Positions 54,489 to 61,129 of a stretch of DNA of 64,000 nucleotides are shown here, one piece after another (the stretch's first letter is position 1; every line of letters starts with the position of its first letter). The translations under genes and the position numbers were made by a program. The stretch lies in contig JAVBLA010000019.1 in assembly GCA_031553775.1 (NCBI GenBank), positions 21,478 to 85,477 of the forward strand, in the 5' to 3' direction. Below the pieces are notes generated by a model, which did no database searches, had not been told where the DNA came from, and saw only the letters and a list, made by a program, of their open reading frames with translations. Origin of the DNA: JAISFI01 sp031553775 (GTDB lineage: Bacteria > Bacteroidota > Bacteroidia > Bacteroidales > Azobacteroidaceae).

Positions 54489-55508
54489 TTATCTGATTAA
54501 GAAATTAAACTTATCGATATTTTTTAAAGCGATACCGGTTCCTTTAGCTACAGCGTGCAAGGGATCTTCTGCGATGTGGAAAGGAATATTGATCTTGTCG
54601 GTGAGACGTTTGTCTAAACCTCTCAACAATGCACCACCTCCGGCCAGATAAATTCCGTTGCGAACGATGTCGGCATACAACTCGGGAGGAGTTTGTTCCA
54701 ATGCATTCAGAACCGCGGTTTCTATTTTGGAAATGGATTTTTCCAGACAGTGGGCGACTTCCTGGTAGGAAACAGGCACCTCCATTGGCAGGGCTGTCAT
54801 CCTGTTCGGCCCAAATACGATGTAATCTTCGGGAGGATCGGCCAGGGTAGTAATGGCGGCCCCTACGTTGATTTTAATCATTTCGGCTGTTCGTTCCCCA
54901 ACTTTCATATTGTGTTGGCGTCCCATATATTCCATGATATCAGCCGTCAGGTCATCCCCGGCAATACGGATGGATTTATTGGAAACGATACCTCCCAGAG
55001 AGATAATGGCGATTTCGGTAGTTCCCCCACCTATGTCTACGATCATATTTCCTTCGGGAGCTTCCACGTCGATACCGATACCGATGGCGGCAGCCATAGG
55101 CTCATAAATCATATATACGTCACGTCCTCCGGCATGTTCGGCAGAGTCGCGTACCGCACGTATTTCAACTTCCGTACTACCGGAAGGAATACAAACCACG
55201 ATCCTTAGGGAAGGGGCGAATAATTGCCTTTTAGGGTTGATCATTTTGATCATTCCCCTGATCATTTGCTCTGCAGCATAGAAGTCGGCAATCACGCCAT
55301 CCCTCAACGGACGGATGGTTTTGATATTTTCATGTGTTTTACCGTGCATCTGGCGGGCCTTTTCCCCGATGGCCAGTAATTTGTCTGTACGCCTGTCTAA
55401 TGCCACCACAGATGGTTCGTCGACCACGATCTTACCATTCGAAATGATAATGGTATTGGCCGTTCCGAGGTCCATCGCTATTTCTTGTGTGAATGAAAAT
55501 AATCCCAT
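54489..55508 (-). CDS. mreB: Actin-like rod-shape protein MreB
   Basis: Cytoskeletal ATPase that directs side-wall synthesis; 339 residues, the standard MreB length. Actin-fold motifs are all present: phosphate 1 (DLGTANTIIISNG), connect 1 / phosphate 2 (VDIGGGTTEIAIISLGG), and the adenosine motif (GIYLAGGGALLRGLD). The N-terminal residues MGLFSFTQEIA could form a short membrane-binding helix. It heads the mreB-mreC-mreD-mrdA-rodA operon on the minus strand. No perfect -7 box is visible in the 60-base gap to purH, so it may be read through from purH or use a weaker promoter. Confidence 0.97.
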   Translation of the reverse strand: MGLFSFTQEIAMDLGTANTIIISNGKIVVDEPSVVALDRRTDKLLAIGEKARQMHGKTHENIKTIRPLRDGVIADFYAAEQMIRGMIKMINPKRQLFAPSLRIVVCIPSGSTEVEIRAVRDSAEHAGGRDVYMIYEPMAAAIGIGIDVEAPEGNMIVDIGGGTTEIAIISLGGIVSNKSIRIAGDDLTADIMEYMGRQHNMKVGERTAEMIKINVGAAITTLADPPEDYIVFGPNRMTALPMEVPVSYQEVAHCLEKSISKIETAVLNALEQTPPELYADIVRNGIYLAGGGALLRGLDKRLTDKINIPFHIAEDPLHAVAKGTGIALKNIDKFNFLIR

Positions 55509-55569
55509 TTTAAATTAAGAATTGAAAATTGTAAATTGTAATTTGAAAATTGCGGTTAGATGATAGCAG

Positions 55570-57093
55570 TTAGTGTTTGAAGTGGCGGATGCCGGTTGTA
55601 ACCATAGCTATATTATGACTGTCGCAATATTCGATTGAAAGTTTATCGTTGATCGAACCTCCCGGTTGGATTACAGCGGTAATTCCTGCTTTATCTGCAA
55701 TTTCCACGCAATCGGGGAAAGGAAAGAACGCATCGGAAGCCATCACTGCTCCGTGTAAGTCGAAATGAAAAGTTCCGGCTTTTTCGATGGCTTGTTTCAG
55801 TGCATCCACGCGGGATGTTTGGCCTACACCACTGGCACACAACTGTTTGTTCTTTACCAGGATGATGGCATTGGATTTGGTGTTTTTTACCAGTTTATTA
55901 GCAAATAACAAATCTTCGATTTCTCCTTGTCCGGGAGTTTTTAATGTGGCCACGCTCAGGTCGGCTTCTGTTTGTATGCTCAGGTCTTTGTCCTGTGCCA
56001 ATACTCCGTTCAGTAGTGAGCGGAACTGGAGTGTTCCTTTTACAGTTGTTTTCTGGATCAGGATAATCCTGTTCTTCTTTTGCATCAACACCTCTAAAGC
56101 ATCCGTATCGTAATCGGGAGCAATGATTACTTCAAAGAATATTTTGTTGATTTCTTCTGCCGTAGCTTTATCTACTACTCCGTTAGTGATCAGGATACCT
56201 CCGAATGCAGATACCGGGTCTCCGGCTAAAGCATCTTTCCATGATTCCAGAACTGTGGGGCGGGAAGCGATACCGCAGGCATTGTTATGTTTGAGGATAG
56301 CAAATGTGATATCTTCAAACTCAGAAATCAGCGTAACGGCTGCATCAATGTCCAACAGGTTGTTGTAGGAGATCTCCTTGCCTTGCAGTTGTTCAAAAAT
56401 TTCCTCGAAATTTCCGTAGAAGAGTCCTCTTTGATGAGGATTTTCTCCATAACGGAGATTTTTGGCGTCGTTTACCGCACAGCGGAATGCGGAGCCTTTG
56501 TCTTCATCAAAGTAATTGAAAATGGCGCTATCGTATCCGGAAGAAACGGCAAAGGCTTCTTTGGCAAACCAACGGCGGTCTTCCAGGGAGCTTTCTCCGT
56601 TTTTTTCCTGCAGTAAATCCAGTAAGGGGGCGTATTGTGCTTTGGAGGCAACAATCACAACATCTTTATAATTTTTGGCTGCCGCCCGGATCAGGGAGAT
56701 ACCTCCTATATCGATTTTTTCGATGATGGCAGCATCGTCTGCACCCGAAGCGACTGTTTCTTCGAAAGGATATAAATCTACGATAACCAGGTCTATTTCA
56801 GGTATTTCATATTGAGCAATTTGTTGGATGTCGGAATTATTTTCCCTGCGACACAGAATTCCTCCGAATACTTTCGGATGCAGGGTTTTGACTCTTCCTC
56901 CCAGGATGGAAGGATATCCGGTCAGATCTTCTACTGCCTGACACGGCATTCCCAAAGATTCTATAAACTCTTGCGTACCTCCTGTAGAGAGAAAAGACAC
57001 GCCTTCTTCATGCAGTTTGCGAAGGATTTCATCCAATCCGTCTTTGTGAAAAACAGAAACAAGCGCTGTTTTTATTTTTTTTGTTCCGGACAT
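55570..57093 (-). CDS. purH: Bifunctional AICAR formyltransferase / IMP cyclohydrolase
   Basis: Catalyses the last two steps of IMP synthesis; 507 residues, the usual length. The N-terminal MGS-like cyclohydrolase domain (about 1-195) begins KTALVSVFHKDGLDEI and has FLSTGGTQEFI, GRVKTLHPKVFGGIL and the catalytic KxxxDVVIVAS region. The transformylase domain (about 196-507) has LRYGENPHQRG, ILKHNNACGIA, SNAIILVKNKQ and DAFFPFPDCVEIA. A minus-strand TAACTTTG box (57119-57126) is 25 bases before the ATG. Confidence 0.97.
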   Translation of the reverse strand: MSGTKKIKTALVSVFHKDGLDEILRKLHEEGVSFLSTGGTQEFIESLGMPCQAVEDLTGYPSILGGRVKTLHPKVFGGILCRRENNSDIQQIAQYEIPEIDLVIVDLYPFEETVASGADDAAIIEKIDIGGISLIRAAAKNYKDVVIVASKAQYAPLLDLLQEKNGESSLEDRRWFAKEAFAVSSGYDSAIFNYFDEDKGSAFRCAVNDAKNLRYGENPHQRGLFYGNFEEIFEQLQGKEISYNNLLDIDAAVTLISEFEDITFAILKHNNACGIASRPTVLESWKDALAGDPVSAFGGILITNGVVDKATAEEINKIFFEVIIAPDYDTDALEVLMQKKNRIILIQKTTVKGTLQFRSLLNGVLAQDKDLSIQTEADLSVATLKTPGQGEIEDLLFANKLVKNTKSNAIILVKNKQLCASGVGQTSRVDALKQAIEKAGTFHFDLHGAVMASDAFFPFPDCVEIADKAGITAVIQPGGSINDKLSIEYCDSHNIAMVTTGIRHFKH

Positions 57094-57118
57094 TTTATCA
57101 AAGATTTTATTAGGAGCG

Positions 57119-57126
57119 CAAAGTTA
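57119..57126 (-). promoter_or_regulatory. Promoter -7 box for purH
   Basis: The minus strand reads TAACTTTG, a perfect TAnnTTTG match, 25 bases before the purH ATG at 57093. Confidence 0.5.
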
Positions 57127-57266
57127 CGTAAATATCTTCATATTTCAGGCGATTACGAACAAAAAAAGAATTAAGAGTTAAGATTCTTCGAATCCCTGGA
57201 TGACCCCGTTTTTTATACCCTTTTATAACTATAAAAAGAACTACTCTACCGGATTTCAGAAATAAG

Positions 57267-57301
57267 CTCTTAACTCTTAACTCTTAACTCTTAACTCTTA
57301 A
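57267..57301. repeat. Five tandem copies of a 7-base unit
   Basis: CTCTTAA is repeated five times exactly (35 bases) just past the glucokinase stop codon. Its end pairs with AATTAAGAGTTAAG at 57169-57182, giving a 14-bp stem with a long loop, which may act as a terminator. Confidence 0.7.
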
Positions 57302-57303
57302 TT

Positions 57304-58290
57304 TTATTTGAATTCCCATCCCAGAGCACTAGCTCCCAGGATAGCCGCTTCAGCATCTTTCAATTCGGAGAACAGTAGTTTGGTTTTGCATTTATCTTCT
57401 CCTCTTAGTTTGTATACTTTCAGCATATTCCGCGTCATGGATGCTTCTATGGGTTTCATGATGAGATCGCCTGCTTTGGCCAGTCCTCCGAACAGCACGA
57501 TGGCTTCCGGGCTTGAAAATGCCACGGCATCGGCCAAAGCTTCACCCAGGATATTTCCGGTGTATTCGAAGATTTCTTTGGCTACCTGGTCTCCGGCCAC
57601 AGCTGCTTCATATACATCTTTAGATTCGATTTTTTCGGACGCTATATTTCTCAGTGAAGAGGCTCTCTGGGGATTCAATGCTAAAATTTCTCTGGCGGTA
57701 CGTGCTACTCCGGTGGCAGATGCGTAGGTTTCCAGGCATCCGTGGCGACCGCATCCACAAAGGCGTCCGTCGGTACGGCGCATGATCACGTGCCCCAATT
57801 CTCCGGCATAGCCATCAGATCCATACAACACTTCTCCATTGATAACGATACCGCTTCCTACTCCTGTGCCTAAAGTGATCATAATGAAATTTTTCATTCC
57901 TTTGGCTACACCGTATGCCATTTCACCGATAGCGGCGGCATTGGCATCGTTGGTCAGGGCGCAGGGTAAACCGGTTGCCTCGCTGATCATTTTTGCCAGG
58001 GGTACGGCTCCGTCACGGGCCCAGGATACATTTGGTGCAAATTCCATGGCTCCGGAATAATAGTTTCCATTAGGTGCTCCGACTCCTATACCGTTGAATA
58101 ATTCTTTTCCTCCGGCTTCGGCGATCAGTTTATTCAGAGCCGGCGCCAATGCAGCTACATATTCTTCTCCCGTAGGATGGTTGGCGGTAGGGATTTTTCC
58201 TTTATATTTAATCGTTCCCCTTGCATCTACAACTCCGAACTCTGTATTGGTACCACCAATATCTATTCCCATTACATATGGTTTCTCCAT
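57304..58290 (-). CDS. glk: ROK-family glucokinase
   Basis: Phosphorylates glucose (possibly also related hexoses) with ATP; 328 residues. ROK signatures: ATP site DIGGTNTEFGVVD at the start, EFAPNVSWARDGAVPL (sugar contact), NDANAAAIGEMAYG (catalytic Asp), GTGVGSGIVINGEVLYG, ELGHVIMR with the conserved His, and the zinc cluster CGCGRHGCLETYAS. It is monocistronic, with a minus-strand TACATTTG box at 58333-58340. The sugar specificity is inferred from family, and N-acetylmannosamine or other substrates cannot be excluded given the sialic-acid genes elsewhere in the window. Confidence 0.88.
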   Translation of the reverse strand: MEKPYVMGIDIGGTNTEFGVVDARGTIKYKGKIPTANHPTGEEYVAALAPALNKLIAEAGGKELFNGIGVGAPNGNYYSGAMEFAPNVSWARDGAVPLAKMISEATGLPCALTNDANAAAIGEMAYGVAKGMKNFIMITLGTGVGSGIVINGEVLYGSDGYAGELGHVIMRRTDGRLCGCGRHGCLETYASATGVARTAREILALNPQRASSLRNIASEKIESKDVYEAAVAGDQVAKEIFEYTGNILGEALADAVAFSSPEAIVLFGGLAKAGDLIMKPIEASMTRNMLKVYKLRGEDKCKTKLLFSELKDAEAAILGASALGWEFK

Positions 58291-58332
58291 GGTAATTTTA
58301 TTTTAAATGATTAAACTTGAATTTTGATCGAA

Positions 58333-58340
58333 CAAATGTA
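58333..58340 (-). promoter_or_regulatory. Promoter -7 box for the glucokinase gene
   Basis: The minus strand reads TACATTTG, a perfect TAnnTTTG match, 42 bases before the ATG at 58290. Confidence 0.5.
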
Positions 58341-58436
58341 GGGGAAAATATTGAAATTACCATTTTTCTGTGTTCCTTTTTTTGTTGCACCGGAAAAAGC
58401 GATTTTTTTTATTTTCAAAATAAAAAATAAGGCCTG

Positions 58437-58463
58437 TTTGAAACTAAGCAATTCGTATATTTG
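58437..58463 (+). promoter_or_regulatory. Promoter of the tyrosine recombinase gene
   Basis: TTTG (-33) at 58437-58440 is followed after 15 bases by TATATTTG (-7) at 58456-58463, 26 bases before the ATG at 58490. The spacing is somewhat shorter than usual. Confidence 0.5.
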
Positions 58464-58489
58464 TTTCTAAAACATACATTTTTGAGTCT

Positions 58490-59746
58490 ATGAAAACAAC
58501 TATTCGAATTAAATTGAGGGCATTGAAAAGTGTTGAAAACGAAGGTGTACTGGTTCTTTCTGTAACACATTCCAGGAAAACCAGTACTGCAACATTACCC
58601 TATCGCCTTTTCCGGTCGGAATGGGACGAAAAACAAGAATGCGTGAATCTCCCGGGAGAATTTCCCGGGTATCGTGTGAAAGAGCTGGAGGTTATCCAGC
58701 GAAAACTCTCAAAAGACCGGCGTAGCATTGCAAAGTTGATTTTGCAGATGAAAGACTCCGGTAGTTTTTCCGCACAGGAACTGGTCGATCATTTCAGAAA
58801 GAAAGATGCTCAGAAAAGTTTGTTATCTTTCGTTACTAAAAAAGCAGCATTTTTGAAGTCTATTGGAAAATTCGGTACCTCCCGGGCCTATCTCAGTGCA
58901 TTGAAAAGTTTTATGAGATTCCGCTGTGGACAGGATATATATATGAATCATTTAGATTCAGGCCTCCTTCTCGCTTTTGAGCGTTACCTGAGGCAGCGGG
59001 GCAATAGCATGAATACGATTTCCTGTTATATGCGTTCATTGAGGGCGGCCTACAATGATGCAATATCTGAGCGGATTATAGCTCCCAGGATTAAAAACCC
59101 TTTTTCGGGGGTATTTACAGGTAATTTCCGTACACAGAAGCGTGCTATTTCAAAGGAGTTCATACAAAAAATAAACCTGTTGGAACTGCAGGAAAATCAG
59201 AATCTGACTCTTTCAAGGGACTTGTTTATGTTCAGCTTTTTTGCGCAGGGGATGTCTTTTATCGATATAATTTTCTTAAAAAAGAGAGATTTGCAGGATG
59301 GTTGCATTTATTATTCCAGAAAGAAAACAGGGCAGGAGCTACAGGTTGAACTACAGGAATGTATGTTGCAGATTATCAATCGCTATAAAAGTCAGACACG
59401 GGATTCTGTCTATGTTTTTCCGGTGTTGAAAGGCGAAGAAAACGAGGAAACGAACTGGAATAGGTATCAGACGGCACTTTTCCGCCATAATTATTGTCTG
59501 AAAAAAATAGCTGCTTTAAGCGGCTTGAATACACGCCTTACAAGTTATGTAGCACGTCATTCCTGGGCGACAATAGCATCGAGGGAAGGCATACCTCTGT
59601 CTGTTATCAGTCGTGGAATGGGGCACGAAACCCAAAAAACGACAGAAATTTATATTTCACATTTGGATTATTCGGATGTAAACCGGGCGAACAAACTATT
59701 GTTGTCTGCATTTAATAATTCATTGTTTTCCAGAGGTATCATATAG
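58490..59746 (+). CDS. Tyrosine site-specific recombinase/integrase (Bacteroides invertase type)
   Basis: Tyrosine recombinase of 418 residues with the layout of Bacteroidetes integrases and DNA invertases: arm-type N-terminal domain (about 1-105), SAM-like core-binding domain (about 110-215, FLKSIGKFGTSRAYLSALKS) and catalytic domain (about 220-418). Visible catalytic elements are the beta-hairpin Lys (YYSRKKTGQEL), the ARHSWAT box, the MGHETQKTTEIYISH segment with the His and the Tyr nucleophile. At the first catalytic Arg position the sequence reads FFAQGMSFIDI; in relatives I recall this is commonly RGMSF, so a Gln here is odd. No integrase-associated mobile genes are next to it. It stands directly before a pair of inverted repeats (59795-59819 and 60479-60498) and a surface-protein operon, which suggests a local DNA inversion function. 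Confidence 0.88.
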   Translation: MKTTIRIKLRALKSVENEGVLVLSVTHSRKTSTATLPYRLFRSEWDEKQECVNLPGEFPGYRVKELEVIQRKLSKDRRSIAKLILQMKDSGSFSAQELVDHFRKKDAQKSLLSFVTKKAAFLKSIGKFGTSRAYLSALKSFMRFRCGQDIYMNHLDSGLLLAFERYLRQRGNSMNTISCYMRSLRAAYNDAISERIIAPRIKNPFSGVFTGNFRTQKRAISKEFIQKINLLELQENQNLTLSRDLFMFSFFAQGMSFIDIIFLKKRDLQDGCIYYSRKKTGQELQVELQECMLQIINRYKSQTRDSVYVFPVLKGEENEETNWNRYQTALFRHNYCLKKIAALSGLNTRLTSYVARHSWATIASREGIPLSVISRGMGHETQKTTEIYISHLDYSDVNRANKLLLSAFNNSLFSRGII

Positions 59747-59794
59747 AAAGTATGATGAATTGATTTTAATGAGTTACTGTAAATAGAAAGTTAA

Positions 59795-59819
59795 AATTGT
59801 TGCTTAGGAAGCAACAATT
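59795..59819. repeat. Left inverted-repeat site of a candidate invertible segment
   Basis: AATTGTTGCTT, AGG, AAGCAACAATT: two perfect 11-base inverted arms around a 3-base centre, 48 bases after the recombinase stop. Twenty bases recur in inverted orientation at 60479-60498. The two arms and an asymmetric centre resemble a tyrosine-recombinase core site. It lacks a U-tract, so it is not a typical terminator. Confidence 0.65.
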
Positions 59820-60478
59820 GTGCCAAATTATCAAATTTCAGAATTAACCTTTAATTTTTTAATCTGAAATATCCCGGTGTTTTTATCTGTCTTTCCTGTA
59901 ACGGAATTTTTTTTAATGCGGAAAAATTATAAAATTGCACCTTATATGCTGAATATTAGTTATTTGCTTTTAATTGTCTATGGAATATCGCTGGTTATTT
60001 GATGGCCGTTTACCAGAACATTTTGAGTATAGCATAATCAACCATTAATATTGATAATATTTTGCTTTTCCCTTTTTAAGAATTGTGGAAATGTGTTGAA
60101 ATTTGTGTTTTTTCAATTTCTACACATTTGATAAAGGGTATAAGAATGTCTGTTTACTGGCTTTTGACCGGTAAATAAGGATTTTTTTTGCTTTTTTATT
60201 CAGATTTTAATGATCAAAGATCAATCCATTTCAACTTCTCACTAAAAGAAAATACAAAAAAATTACAAGCACTACATTATTTATATAAATATTTATTTTT
60301 ATCTGTTCTATAGATTCTTTTCTTCAAATCCTGAAAGTAAAATTCATTATTTTATGCTTTTGATTTTCAGCATTTTTACAAAAAGTTTGTCGCTTGTAAA
60401 ACAAATTCTTTATTCTGACCTGAAATGTGTTTCTTAATCTTTTGATTTCTAGTAATTTGAAAATAATCCTGTCATTTC
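59820..60478. other. AT-rich ORF-free segment between inverted repeats
   Basis: About 660 bases, strongly AT-rich, with no convincing ORF on either strand. I found no perfect TAnnTTTG box on either strand. Near matches exist towards the right end (TAATTTG at 60453-60459). If the flanking repeats recombine, this segment would flip relative to the operon at 60689. Confidence 0.5.
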
Positions 60479-60498
60479 AATTGTTGCTTCCTAAGCAA
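60479..60498. repeat. Right inverted-repeat site of a candidate invertible segment
   Basis: AATTGTTGCTTCCTAAGCAA is the exact reverse complement of 20 bases of the left site. Its centre reads CCT where the left site reads AGG, so the two sites face each other. Beyond position 60498 the right arm diverges from the left copy. Confidence 0.65.
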
Positions 60499-60527
60499 TT
60501 GTAAGATGAATGTGAAATTAATTTCTT

Positions 60528-60629
60528 GCACCTTATCTTTTGTTTCTCTGTTGGCCCCGAGCTTGTGAAAGTTCGCTCTAACATTCTTTAATCAATTATG
60601 TATGTGTGTGTTATCTAAAGATAAGGTGC
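60528..60629 (+). promoter_or_regulatory. 13-bp inverted repeat in the leader of the small exported protein gene
   Basis: GCACCTTATCTTT (60528-60540) is the exact reverse complement of 60617-60629, with 76 bases between. The right arm is also part of a TTATCTAAAGATAA palindrome. An mRNA reading through would fold into a large stem-loop ending about 60 bases before the ATG at 60689. A -7-like TATGTTTT (one mismatch) starts at 60638. Role unproved. Confidence 0.4.
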
Positions 60630-60688
60630 TTGATTTTTATGTTTTGCGGATATAGAAATGATGAAAATTATCAATTAAATAAAGAAAT

Positions 60689-61087
60689 ATGAATGTGTTT
60701 TTGAAAAAAATGTTGTTTGTTATTTGTATGAGTTGTGGATTCATCTGTGGAAATGCGGCGCCTTTCCAATCTCAATATCTCCCGCTAATAGATAAAAAAG
60801 ATTTTCAAATCCTGCCGTTACTGGAAAATAATAACTATTACAAATCCATGACCGGATATATTTCCCCGGATACAGAATTATATTTGTTTGAAGCCGGAAA
60901 TGTAGTCCCGCAAAACTTATTTCCGATTTTTCCGCAATCGAATGATGAAACCAGCATTATCCTGTATGATTTTGGTGAAGAAGAATTAGGTGTGGAAGCT
61001 TCTGTAGAAAATGCATATTGGATTGTAATCCTCTTAGTAACGATGTATGGCATTTATGCCAGAATACAATGCAGGAGAAAGGAATAA
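60689..61087 (+). CDS. Small exported protein with C-terminal TM tail
   Basis: Protein of 132 residues with no recognised domain. The N-terminus is a signal peptide (MLFVICMSCGFICGNA). The middle (about 24-100) is short, acidic and without Cys. The C-terminus has a hydrophobic helix (AYWIVILLVTMYGIYA) followed by basic residues (RIQCRRKE). The YGIYAR segment is nearly identical to YGLYAR in the N-terminal unit of the giant ORF at 36494, and the helix-plus-basic layout is shared with the protein at 32407. It is followed after 42 bases by a large surface protein, as in the other two units. A membrane-anchored partner, chaperone or sorting substrate are all possible. Confidence 0.7.
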   Translation: MNVFLKKMLFVICMSCGFICGNAAPFQSQYLPLIDKKDFQILPLLENNNYYKSMTGYISPDTELYLFEAGNVVPQNLFPIFPQSNDETSIILYDFGEEELGVEASVENAYWIVILLVTMYGIYARIQCRRKE

Positions 61088-61129
61088 GCACGATTTCTTA
61101 TTAAATTTTCAATTCTCAATTATTTGCAC

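Noticed and set aside
55510..55560. AATTG-rich repeats between purH and mreB as a CRISPR or mobile element
   Set aside because: Short degenerate AT-rich repeats of a kind found in several gaps here (also 43838-43908 and 61105-61120); no spacer pattern or transposase.
59795..59819. Left repeat as the terminator of the recombinase gene
   Set aside because: The hairpin is perfect but lacks a U-tract, and 20 of its bases recur inverted at 60479-60498, which a simple terminator does not explain. A dual role is not excluded.
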